From positions 1 through 37,548 of the forward strand of contig JAISDJ010000060.1 in the NCBI GenBank assembly GCA_031264865.1: DNA of 37,548 nucleotides, read 5' to 3'. A program made the translations under genes and the position numbers. Shown in pieces: positions 16,720 to 24,370 of the stretch (position 1 is its first letter; the number at the start of each line of letters is the position of its first letter). The notes beneath the pieces were generated by a model, which was not told where the DNA came from, did not search any database, and worked only from the letters and a program-made list of their open reading frames with translations. This DNA is from Tannerellaceae bacterium (lineage in GTDB: Bacteria > Bacteroidota > Bacteroidia > Bacteroidales > Tannerellaceae).

Positions 16720-17682
16720 ATGAAAAATGTAGTATTCTCAATTGTAGCTGTTTTGATAGCTTTAACCGGTTGTAAAAAACAAACCAAACAGGAAGAAGTA
16801 ATTCTTGCCGAAAACCCGTTTGTCCGTCACCTGTATACGGCAGACCCATCTGCTCATGTGTGGGACGACGGACGGTTGTATGTATATGCTTCGCACGATA
16901 TCGATCCACCGCGTGGGTGCGACTTGATGGACAGGTACCATGTATTCTCTACCGATGATATGGTGAACTGGACAGACCATGGCGAAATCTTAAACTCAGG
17001 TCAGGTACCCTGGGGACGTCCTGAAGGCGGATTTATGTGGGCGCCCGATTGTGCGTACAGGGATGGTATGTATTATTATTATTTCCCGCACCCCAGCGGA
17101 ACGGACTGGAATCATACCTGGAAGGTAGGAGTGGCAACCAGTAAGCAACCGGCCGGCGACTTCGTAGTACAAGGATATGTGGAAGGACTGGGCGATGACA
17201 CCTTTGCCATGATAGACCCCTGTGTTTTTATTGACGACGACGGACAGGCTTATTTCTATTACGGTGGAGGTGCCCGTTGCGCTGGCGCCCGACTAAAAGA
17301 AAATATGATAGAACTGGCCGAACCATTGACTTTTATGGAAGGATTAACCGATTTCCACGAAGCAACCTGGGTACATAAAAAAGACGACGTTTACTATCTG
17401 TCTTATTCCGACAATCATCCCAAAGAAGGAAACCGCATGAACTATGCAACCAGCAATAGTCCGTTAGGCCCATGGAAATATCAGGGAATTTATATGGATC
17501 CGACAGGATGCGATACAAACCATGGCTCTATCGTAGAATACAAAGGCCAATGGTATGCATTCTATCACAACAAAGTATTATCCGGCCAGGGAAACCTCCG
17601 CTCTATCTGTGTTGATAAACTGTATTATAATCCCGATGGAACCATACAGAAAGTAGTACAAACCGGAAGAAGCAAGGAATAA
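16720..17682 (+). CDS. GH43-family glycosidase lipoprotein (xylosidase/arabinofuranosidase-like)
   Basis: GH43 enzymes are inverting five-bladed propeller glycosidases, mostly acting on arabinosides and xylosides. The ORF track begins at 16672, but the ATG at 16720 starts a clean lipoprotein signal (MKNVVFSIVAVLIALTGCKK, Cys18), giving 320 aa. The three acidic residues are placed as in the family: Asp42 in ADPSAHVWDDGRLYVY (base), an Asp near 166 in IDPCVFIDDDGQAYFY, and a Glu near 213 in FHEATWVHKKD (acid). It contains only the catalytic domain, with no obvious binding module. It is preceded by a gene remnant and is convergent with the DUF2867 gene. Its control by the divergent hybrid regulator is an inference. 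Confidence 0.9.
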   Translation: MKNVVFSIVAVLIALTGCKKQTKQEEVILAENPFVRHLYTADPSAHVWDDGRLYVYASHDIDPPRGCDLMDRYHVFSTDDMVNWTDHGEILNSGQVPWGRPEGGFMWAPDCAYRDGMYYYYFPHPSGTDWNHTWKVGVATSKQPAGDFVVQGYVEGLGDDTFAMIDPCVFIDDDGQAYFYYGGGARCAGARLKENMIELAEPLTFMEGLTDFHEATWVHKKDDVYYLSYSDNHPKEGNRMNYATSNSPLGPWKYQGIYMDPTGCDTNHGSIVEYKGQWYAFYHNKVLSGQGNLRSICVDKLYYNPDGTIQKVVQTGRSKE

Positions 17683-17697
17683 ACAGAGAAGAAATAC

Positions 17698-18195
17698 TTA
17701 TTTTCTCAAATATCTCTTCAATAAGGTTTTCATTATGACTTTATGAAACGGCTTTACAGGAAGAAAGTAAAGCCGTCCCCATAGGTTATTGAAATGAACC
17801 AACGTTGTCAGATATATAGCACCCTCAGCCTTATCATTCATAATCGATGCCCTGAAATTCAAGTGTTTGTCATCTTCTCCCATGATGATTTCTTCTTCAT
17901 TCTTTTCAATTAGCGTAAAAAAAGTTTCTTGTTCCGGGTTTTGTTTATCAGTTTTCAGTCCAAAGGCCTTTACAAGCAAATTTCTCAACTTAAGCAAGGC
18001 AAGAACCCATTTGGGCAACACTAGTAATTCCTTTGAAATTTCTTCCGCACTTTTATCCGATGTCTTTTTTATCGAATAGATATCCTGATAGTCGATTGTA
18101 CCGAATCCATTTGCAACATTGGATTTTTGTGGGAAGTAATAATAACGAATGCAATTGAGTTTATCTTCCATGCTCTTTACTGTTCTTTTACCCAT
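17698..18195 (-). CDS. DUF2867 domain-containing protein
   Basis: The 165-aa protein matches my recollection of the DUF2867 family: a WVLALLKLRNLLVKAFGL helix, then GEDDKHLNFRASI, then LTTLVHFNNLWGRLYFLPVK and a basic C terminus (PFHKVIMKTLLKRYLRK). Family function is unknown; members often sit beside NAD-dependent epimerase-like proteins, which are not seen here. No signal peptide or membrane helix is evident. A Met at residue 9 (18171) is an alternative start and would suit the promoter box better, since the predicted leader to 18195 is very short. It appears to be a single-gene unit. Confidence 0.75.
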   Translation of the reverse strand: MGKRTVKSMEDKLNCIRYYYFPQKSNVANGFGTIDYQDIYSIKKTSDKSAEEISKELLVLPKWVLALLKLRNLLVKAFGLKTDKQNPEQETFFTLIEKNEEEIIMGEDDKHLNFRASIMNDKAEGAIYLTTLVHFNNLWGRLYFLPVKPFHKVIMKTLLKRYLRK

Positions 18196-18214
18196 GTAGG
18201 ATCGTTCTTTCCCA

Positions 18215-18222
18215 CAAAGGTA
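18215..18222 (-). promoter_or_regulatory. -7 box of the DUF2867 gene
   Basis: TACCTTTG on the minus strand is a perfect TAnnTTTG match, 20 bp before the first ATG of the DUF2867 gene. Confidence 0.45.
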
Positions 18223-18374
18223 TAAATTTTCAAGATTCGCCTTGACATACAGTTTAAATAGGTGTTGAATATTTTAAGAAATAGATTTGGAGATTTCACA
18301 TAAGATGCTTATTTTTGGAATGTTATACACAATCATTGCGATAAAAGGCATCAAAATAATCAAAGATTCTAGAA

Positions 18375-18887
18375 ATGCGCAAAAGATTCGAGCCACAATT
18401 AGCAATAGGTCAACTGTTAATAGAAGATACACCTACCCCCCGAAGCAGAGATGGGATGGCCGACTTAGTAATAGCGCTTCGTGAATTGTACAAAAACCAA
18501 TCATACAGAGATCAAGTATTAGATATCCTGGAATCCATACTAATCAAAGGAAAATCCCAGACGGGCCGTCCGGGGATGGATTTATGGCGATTGTTTGTCT
18601 TGGCTCAACTTCGTTTATCCAAGCAATTGAGTTATGACGAACTTCACCTACAAGCCAATTATAACAAGTTGGTTAGACAAGTAATGGGAGTAGAAAGAAC
18701 GTCGGACTTTGAGGAGATAACGTTTGCTTATCAAACCATAGTGAATAATGTCAGCTTACTGGACAATAAGAGTATACAACAAATTAACGATGTCATAGTA
18801 TCCTTTGGACAAGGCGAAGTATTCAAAAAAAAGAGAGGAGGAAGACTTACAGTTAAAAGCCGATAGCTTTTAGCAGTCGCGAGGAAA
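18375..18887 (+). pseudogene. ISNCY-like transposase, frameshifted and truncated
   Basis: The 163-aa ORF is the N-terminal part of an ISNCY-type transposase as I recognise it (FEPQLAIGQLLIEDT, TGRPGMDLWRLFVLAQLRL, INDVIVSFGQGEVFKKK). At a run of eight A (18825-18832) the frame changes: removing one A restores REEEDLQLKADSF, which continues the family sequence and then stops at TAG (18885-18887). The catalytic C-terminal half is gone. No terminal inverted repeats could be identified. The element is inactive. Confidence 0.72.
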
Positions 18888-19004
18888 ATACCTTAGCCCA
18901 AACTCAGGTTTCCAACCAAAATACAAAAAAGCGCTCCGTATCGAAGGATGTATATCAAATAAATAAAAAAGTTGTATGTAAATTATGTATCTCTAAAAAG
19001 AAAA

Positions 19005-19030
19005 AAGACTTACGAGAAATCGTAAGTCTT
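19005..19030 (-). terminator. Intrinsic terminator after tRNA-Val
   Basis: A perfect 11-bp stem (AAGACTTACGA/TCGTAAGTCTT) with a 4-nt loop is followed on the minus strand by a U-rich run (TTTTTTC). It lies 12 bp past the tRNA 3' end. Confidence 0.85.
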
Positions 19031-19042
19031 TAATTTTCAAGT

Positions 19043-19116
19043 GGGCGTTGAGGGATTCGAACCCCCGACCCTCTGCTTGTAAGGCAGATGCTCTGAACCA
19101 GCTGAGCTAAACGCCC
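19043..19116 (-). tRNA. tRNA-Val (anticodon TAC)
   Basis: The 74-nt cloverleaf reads on the minus strand. The acceptor stem GGGCGTT pairs with AACGCCC, the D arm has AGCTCAGCTGGTTCAGAGC, the anticodon arm is TCTGC-CTTACAA-GCAGA with anticodon TAC (decodes GTA and other Val codons), and the T arm contains GGTTCGAATCC. CCA is not encoded. An intrinsic terminator follows directly, so it is probably a single-tRNA unit. Confidence 0.95.
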
Positions 19117-19352
19117 TTGTTTTTGTTTCTTTCTTTATAGCTTTTCCGTTGAAAAGCGTTGCAAAGATATAGCTTTTTCTTTTACCTCCAAATGTATTTG
19201 AAAATATTTTTGCAAAAATCTGAATGGGATATAGTAAATGTATTGATTATGAACAAAAAAATTCATTCGAAATAGAGTTGAATTTTTGTAGTATTTATTG
19301 ATTTTTAAGGTGATAAAATTCCCTTATTTACTTTTATATTAGATAAAAACAT

Positions 19353-19360
19353 TAACTTTG
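19353..19360 (+). promoter_or_regulatory. -7 box of purB
   Basis: TAACTTTG is a perfect consensus match 21 bp before the ATG at 19382. It covers the TTG at 19358 used in the ORF track, which argues against that start. Confidence 0.6.
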
Positions 19361-19381
19361 CAGTCCGATTTAGGAATTTAT

Positions 19382-20725
19382 ATGATGTTGTCAACACTAA
19401 CAGCTATTTCTCCTGTTGATGGGAGATACAGAAATAAAACAGAAAAACTGGCATCTTACTTTTCTGAATATGCCCTTATTAAGTATAGGGTACGTATTGA
19501 GATAGAGTATTTTATTTGTTTTATGGAATTTGTTCCACAATTAAAAACTCTGCTTACAAAGGAAAAGAAAGAATCGTTACGTGCAATCTATTATGAGTTT
19601 TCACTTGAAGATGCTTTACGCATTAAAGAAATAGAAGAAGTGACAAATCATGATGTGAAGGCTGTAGAATATTTTCTGAAGGAAAAATTTGATTTACTGT
19701 CCTTGCAAGAATATAAAGAATTCATTCATTTCGGTTTAACGTCGCAAGATATCAATAATACATCTGTTCCTCTTTCTCTTAAAGAAGCGTTAGATGAGGT
19801 TTATTATCCCGAGCTTCAGCATGTAATAGATATTTTGAAAAAGTATGCTGATGAATGGAAAGATATTCCGATGTTAGCCCGAACACATGGACAGCCGGCC
19901 TCACCAACCCGTTTGGGGAAAGAAGTGATGGTATTTGTTTATCGTTTAGAGCAACAGTTGATATTATTAAAAGGAATTCCGTTATCGGCAAAATTTGGAG
20001 GAGCTACAGGTAGTCTGAATGCTCATAAGATTGCTTATCCCGAATTAGATTGGAAATCTTTTGTTACTGATTTTGTTACGGATATAGTAGGTTTATCCCG
20101 TGAAGAATATACAACGCAAGTATCAAACTATGATAACCTTGCCGCTGTTTTCGACGGATTAAAGAGAATAAACACCATTTTGATAGATTTATCCAGAGAT
20201 TTTTGGCAATATATATCAATGGACTATTTTAAACAGAAGATTAAAACTGGCGAAGTGGGTTCTTCTGCCATGCCTCATAAAGTAAATCCTATAGATTTTG
20301 AAAATGCAGAAGGTAATCTGGGGATTGCTAATGTTATATTAGACCATCTTGCAATAAAACTACCGATTTCCCGTTTGCAAAGAGATTTGACGGATTCTAC
20401 AGTATTAAGGAATATAGGTGTGCCGTTGTCGCATATTGAAATTGCATTTAAAAGTTTAACAAAAGGACTTGAGAAGTTGTTATTGAATAAAACGGCGTTA
20501 TATGAAGATTTAGAGCAATGTTGGGCTGTCGTTGCAGAAGGTATACAAACGATCTTACGGAGAGAAGGATATCCGAAGCCATATGAAGCATTAAAGGCTT
20601 TAACGCGTACAAATGATGAGATTACTGAAAAATCTATTCATAATTTTATTGATAATTTGAATGTTGATGATAGAGTAAAAGCAGAATTAAGGGCGATATC
20701 GCCACATAATTATACAGGTATTTAG
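19382..20725 (+). CDS. purB: Adenylosuccinate lyase
   Basis: PurB removes fumarate from SAICAR and from adenylosuccinate in purine synthesis. With the ATG at 19382 the protein has 447 aa and begins MMLSTLTAISPVDGRYRNKT, the usual N terminus of this enzyme. The fumarase/aspartase-superfamily signature GSSAMPHKVNPIDFENAEG is present, and so are the substrate-site motifs TSQDINNTS and ARTHGQPASPTRLGKE, containing the active-site His. The protein is cytoplasmic and forms tetramers in the family. It has its own promoter and is followed by the RluB-like gene 68 bp away. Its codon use is more A/T-rich than that of the PUL. Confidence 0.97.
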   Translation: MMLSTLTAISPVDGRYRNKTEKLASYFSEYALIKYRVRIEIEYFICFMEFVPQLKTLLTKEKKESLRAIYYEFSLEDALRIKEIEEVTNHDVKAVEYFLKEKFDLLSLQEYKEFIHFGLTSQDINNTSVPLSLKEALDEVYYPELQHVIDILKKYADEWKDIPMLARTHGQPASPTRLGKEVMVFVYRLEQQLILLKGIPLSAKFGGATGSLNAHKIAYPELDWKSFVTDFVTDIVGLSREEYTTQVSNYDNLAAVFDGLKRINTILIDLSRDFWQYISMDYFKQKIKTGEVGSSAMPHKVNPIDFENAEGNLGIANVILDHLAIKLPISRLQRDLTDSTVLRNIGVPLSHIEIAFKSLTKGLEKLLLNKTALYEDLEQCWAVVAEGIQTILRREGYPKPYEALKALTRTNDEITEKSIHNFIDNLNVDDRVKAELRAISPHNYTGI

Positions 20726-20793
20726 TATTAATTTAAAAAGAGAGTAGCCGGGAGGCCACAAATGTTAGTGTTAATTTATTATAATTCAGAACA

Positions 20794-22230
20794 ATGAGTA
20801 CAGAAGAAAGAGATGAAACTCAACCGCGCCCCAAAAAAGTGATACCAAGTATCAGAAGGGAAAACACAGACCAGGAAGGTGAAAGAAGACCTTACAATCA
20901 GGGATATGACAGACCTGATGGAAACTATGAACGGAGATCATATAATAATCGCCAGCAAGATGACAGGGGTGGTTATAACAGGTCTTACGGAGATCGCCAA
21001 AACCGTCCTCGTTACGACAATCGTGACAGTGGATATGGTAACCGTGATGGGGGGTATAACAATAACCGTGATGGAGGAGGATACAATAACAACCGTGACG
21101 GAGGGGGATACAACAATCGCGCCTCTTCTTATGGAAACAACCGTCCTTCTTACGGGAATAATAATTATAACCGTCCATACGGAAATAATGATCGTCAATA
21201 CAATCGCCCTCGCCAGGAAGGATATAGTGACAGGCCTGTAAGAGCCTATTCGGCTACTCCAACCGGTGATGGAATGTCGGGAGAAGGTGTAAAGAAAAGA
21301 AGGCCTCGCGTTGGCGATACCCGTACAAACACGTATGATAACCATGGTGGAGGAAACAGGCCTTCCTATGGTAATAATAATCGTGGAGGAGGGTATGGTA
21401 ATAATAACAAAAGGCCTCAGCAACAAAAATTCCATTCGTCGGACTATAATCCCAATGCCAAATATAGCGTACAGAAACAGCTAAAATACAAAGAGGTATT
21501 GGCCGATCCGAACGAACCGATCCGTTTGAATAAGTTCCTTTCGAATGCAGGTGTTTGCTCACGTCGTGAAGCAGATGAATTTATCCAGAAAGGCCTCGTA
21601 AAAGTAAATGGAGAAGTAATAACGGAATTAGGTACAAAAATTACCCGTCAGGATGAAGTATTGTTCAATGATCGGACGGTTCATATTGAAAGTAAACTAT
21701 ACATTGTATTGAACAAACCGAAAAATACGATGACAACATCCGACGATCCGAAAGAGCGTAAAACTGTAATGGATTTGGTTAAAAATGCTTGTACGGAACG
21801 CATTTATCCGGTAGGACGTTTAGACCGAAATACGACAGGAGTGCTTTTACTTACAAATGATGGTGATTTGGCTTCTAAGCTTACCCATCCTTCATATAAG
21901 AAAAAGAAAATCTATCACGTGTGGCTGGATAAGAATGTAGTTATTGAAGATATGGAAAAAATAGCGAATGGTTTAGAATTGGAAGATGGTGAAATTCATG
22001 CGGATGCCATCAGCTACGCAAGCGAAGATGATAAAAGCCAGGTAGGTATAGAAATCCATTCCGGCCGGAATCGTATCGTGCGTCGTATCTTTGAATCGTT
22101 AGGTTATCATGTAATGAAGTTAGACCGTGTCTATTTTGCCGGTTTAACGAAAAAGAATCTTCCTCGCGGAAAATGGCGTTACCTGAATGAAAGAGAAGTA
22201 AACGCACTCAGGATGGGAGCATTTGAGTAA
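20794..22230 (+). CDS. RluB/RsuA-family rRNA pseudouridine synthase with long N-terminal low-complexity tail
   Basis: The enzyme domain covers about residues 240-478. An S4 RNA-binding domain (IRLNKFLSNAGVCSRREADE) is followed by the catalytic region, with Asp near 347 in PVGRLDRNTTGVLLL. This class makes a pseudouridine in rRNA, often in 23S for RluB. The first 235 residues are rich in Asn, Arg, Gly, Tyr and Asp, largely disordered, with NRDGGGYNN units; such tails are common in Bacteroidetes homologues and may bind RNA. The exact rRNA target is not certain from sequence alone. Confidence 0.9.
   Translation: MSTEERDETQPRPKKVIPSIRRENTDQEGERRPYNQGYDRPDGNYERRSYNNRQQDDRGGYNRSYGDRQNRPRYDNRDSGYGNRDGGYNNNRDGGGYNNNRDGGGYNNRASSYGNNRPSYGNNNYNRPYGNNDRQYNRPRQEGYSDRPVRAYSATPTGDGMSGEGVKKRRPRVGDTRTNTYDNHGGGNRPSYGNNNRGGGYGNNNKRPQQQKFHSSDYNPNAKYSVQKQLKYKEVLADPNEPIRLNKFLSNAGVCSRREADEFIQKGLVKVNGEVITELGTKITRQDEVLFNDRTVHIESKLYIVLNKPKNTMTTSDDPKERKTVMDLVKNACTERIYPVGRLDRNTTGVLLLTNDGDLASKLTHPSYKKKKIYHVWLDKNVVIEDMEKIANGLELEDGEIHADAISYASEDDKSQVGIEIHSGRNRIVRRIFESLGYHVMKLDRVYFAGLTKKNLPRGKWRYLNEREVNALRMGAFE
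21040..21117 (+). repeat. In-frame tandem repeat in the RluB-like tail
   Basis: Three tandem units of 24, 27 and 27 bp starting AACCGTGA encode NRDGGYNN, NRDGGGYNN and NRDGGGYNN. They lie exactly in frame, and unit number could change by slippage without breaking the gene. Confidence 0.8.
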
Positions 22231-22283
22231 TCCTCTCTATCTCCTCTTTCTGGGGAGAGTGAAATAAAAACAAATAGTTTGGT

Positions 22284-22326
22284 CTCTCTACACCTCCTTT
22301 AAGAGGAGGGTAGGAGAGGCTTTTAT
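22284..22326 (+). terminator. Hairpin after the RluB-like gene, probable terminator
   Basis: CTCTC...CCTCCT pairs with AGGAGG...GAGAG around a small loop (22284-22318, with small bulges), followed by CTTTTATT. It lies 54 bp past the stop and 15 bp before asnS. The purine/pyrimidine-rich sequence may be a dispersed intergenic repeat. Confidence 0.45.
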
Positions 22327-22340
22327 TAATTAATACAAAT

Positions 22341-23747
22341 ATGGAAGCAATTAAAAGAACAAAGATTGTAGATGTGCTTAAAAGTAAAGCATTCGGCACA
22401 ACCGTTAATGTGAAAGGATGGGTTCGTACCCGCAGAGGTAGTAAACAAGTCAATTTTATTGCACTGAACGACGGTTCTACAATACATAATGTTCAAATCG
22501 TTGTGGATGTGGATACATGGGGAGAAGAGTTTCTGAAACCGATTACAACCGGCGCTTGTATTAATGTAAACGGTACGCTGGTGGAATCGCAGGGACAAGG
22601 ACAGGATGCTGAAATTCAAGCTAAAGAAATTCAGATTTATGGGACGGCAGACCCTGCTACCTATCCGTTACAAAAGAAAGGACATTCATTTGAATTCCTC
22701 CGTGAAATAGCACATCTGCGTCCACGTACAAATACATTCGGTGCAATATTTCGTATCCGCCATCATATGGCTATCGCCATTCATACGTTTTTCCACGACA
22801 GGGGATTCTTTTATTTTCATACACCCGTAATTACGGCTTCCGATTGTGAAGGAGCCGGCCAAATGTTTCAGGTGACTACCATGAATTTGTATGATTTAAA
22901 GAAGGATGAGAAAGGTTCTATTGATTATACAAACGATTTCTTTGGCAAGCAAGCCAGCTTAACGGTTTCAGGTCAATTGGAAGGAGAATTGGCCGCTATG
23001 GCTTTAGGTGCTATTTATACATTTGGCCCTACTTTCCGTGCTGAAAATTCGAATACGCCACGTCATCTGGCCGAATTTTGGATGGTTGAACCGGAAGTTG
23101 CTTTCAATGAAATTGCAGAAAATATGCAATTGGCTGAAGACTTCATTAAATATTGTATCCAATGGGCGTTGAATAATTGTTTGGATGATATCCGCTTTCT
23201 TAACAATATGATAGATAAAGAACTGATTGAACGTTTAAACTTTGTATTAAAACAGGATTTTATCAGACTGTCATATACCGAAGGAATAAAAATCCTGGAA
23301 GAAGCTGTTGCTAATGGACATACGTTTGAGTTTCCTCTATTTTGGGGAGCGGATTTAGCCTCGGAACATGAGCGTTATCTGGTGGAAAATCATTTTAAAT
23401 GCCCGGTTATCCTGACGGATTATCCGAAAGAAATAAAGTCTTTCTATATGAAGCAGAATGATGATGGTAAAACGGTTCGTGCCATGGATGTATTATTTCC
23501 AAAAATTGGCGAGATCATTGGCGGTTCACAACGTGAAGAAGATTATGATAAACTGTCTGCCCATGCAAAAGAAATGGGAGTACCTACAAAAGATATCTGG
23601 TGGTATCTGGATACACGTCGTTTCGGAACAGCTCCCCATGCAGGTTTTGGCTTAGGTTTCGAGCGATTATTATTATTTGTAACCGGTATGACAAATATCC
23701 GGGACGTGATACCATTCCCGAGAACACCGAACAATTGCGAATTTTAA
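22341..23747 (+). CDS. asnS: Asparaginyl-tRNA synthetase
   Basis: AsnS charges tRNA-Asn with asparagine. The 468-aa protein has the N-terminal OB-fold anticodon-binding domain (about 15-105; [19 protein letters not shown]) and a class II catalytic domain with motif 2 ([20 protein letters not shown]) and motif 3 ([16 protein letters not shown]). Ending [17 protein letters not shown] is typical for AsnS and separates it from AspRS. It is in the same orientation as the RluB-like gene, with a hairpin between. The stop codon lies inside a long palindrome. Confidence 0.97.
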   Translation: MEAIKRTKIVDVLKSKAFGTTVNVKGWVRTRRGSKQVNFIALNDGSTIHNVQIVVDVDTWGEEFLKPITTGACINVNGTLVESQGQGQDAEIQAKEIQIYGTADPATYPLQKKGHSFEFLREIAHLRPRTNTFGAIFRIRHHMAIAIHTFFHDRGFFYFHTPVITASDCEGAGQMFQVTTMNLYDLKKDEKGSIDYTNDFFGKQASLTVSGQLEGELAAMALGAIYTFGPTFRAENSNTPRHLAEFWMVEPEVAFNEIAENMQLAEDFIKYCIQWALNNCLDDIRFLNNMIDKELIERLNFVLKQDFIRLSYTEGIKILEEAVANGHTFEFPLFWGADLASEHERYLVENHFKCPVILTDYPKEIKSFYMKQNDDGKTVRAMDVLFPKIGEIIGGSQREEDYDKLSAHAKEMGVPTKDIWWYLDTRRFGTAPHAGFGLGFERLLLFVTGMTNIRDVIPFPRTPNNCEF

Positions 23748-23759
23748 TTCGCAATTGTT
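23730..23759. terminator. Perfect palindrome at the asnS stop, candidate bidirectional terminator
   Basis: AACAATTGCGAATT, TT, AATTCGCAATTGTT is a perfect 14-bp inverted repeat. It includes the last codons and stop of asnS and ends 6 bp before the stop of the convergent Lrp gene. It is only moderately GC-rich and lacks a long U-tract, so it may act by attenuating both transcripts. Confidence 0.5.
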
Positions 23760-23765
23760 AATTAC

Positions 23766-24239
23766 TTAGGATTCTTCTTCTAAATCAATTGGTATTTGTT
23801 TTTTGAAGGCTTCTTTGAAGGAAATCAGCGATTCAGTGCGAGCTAATCCCAGGGGTTGTAGTTTTTTATGAATAATACTCAATAAATGCTGGTTGTTTTT
23901 TGCATAGATTTTTATGAATAAGTCATATTGTCCGGTAGTATAATGGCATTCCACTACTTCCGGAATTTCTTTTAATGCGGCTGCCACTTCGGAAAATTGT
24001 CCCGGCGAGTTAAGGAACAGTCCAATATAAGCACATGTTTCATAACCTACTTTTGTATTATCAATAATAAATTCTGAACCTTTTATTACTCCTAAATTGG
24101 TAAGTTTCTGGATACGCTGGTGGATAGCAGCTCCCGAAACGTTACATTCCCGCGCTACTTCAAGGAAAGGCATTCGAGCATTATTGATAATAAGCTTTAA
24201 TATTTTTTCGTCCAATGTATCTAATTGATGATGCGCCAT
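23766..24239 (-). CDS. Lrp/AsnC-family transcriptional regulator
   Basis: The 157-aa protein (ATG at 24239, MAHHQLDTLDEKIL) has an N-terminal HTH (about 5-60; FLEVARECNVSGAAIHQRI) and a C-terminal RAM/AsnC ligand-binding domain (about 70-150; VVECHYTTGQYDLFIKIYA). The ORF-track start at 24278 adds 13 residues across the likely promoter (-7 box at 24276-24283) and is rejected. The family forms octamers and responds to amino acids. It is convergent with asnS. Which amino acid it senses cannot be read here. Confidence 0.92.
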   Translation of the reverse strand: MAHHQLDTLDEKILKLIINNARMPFLEVARECNVSGAAIHQRIQKLTNLGVIKGSEFIIDNTKVGYETCAYIGLFLNSPGQFSEVAAALKEIPEVVECHYTTGQYDLFIKIYAKNNQHLLSIIHKKLQPLGLARTESLISFKEAFKKQIPIDLEEES

Positions 24240-24275
24240 GTTCTTTATATTTATATCTGATTCCCTAATAAAAGA

Positions 24276-24283
24276 CAAATGTA
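24276..24283 (-). promoter_or_regulatory. -7 box of the Lrp-family gene
   Basis: TACATTTG on the minus strand is a perfect TAnnTTTG match, 37 bp upstream of the ATG at 24239. Confidence 0.55.
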
Positions 24284-24370
24284 CTTAATTATTAATAATC
24301 AGCAATTCATTTGTTATTTAATATTCTTAAATGAAATAGATTATTACCAGCTTGTTTTAAGATGAAATTT

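Noticed and set aside
18287-18484. 65-aa plus-strand ORF before the transposase relic
   Set aside because: Out of frame with the recognisable transposase sequence that overlaps it.
20737-20760. Small hairpin (GTAGCC, GGGA, GGCCAC) between purB and the RluB-like gene as a terminator
   Set aside because: The stem has a mismatch and no U-tract follows; a riboswitch or terminator call is not supported.
20938-21435. 165-aa minus-strand ORF rich in Ile, Val and Thr
   Set aside because: Antisense of the Asn/Gly repeat tail of the RluB-like gene; its composition is a by-product of that repeat.
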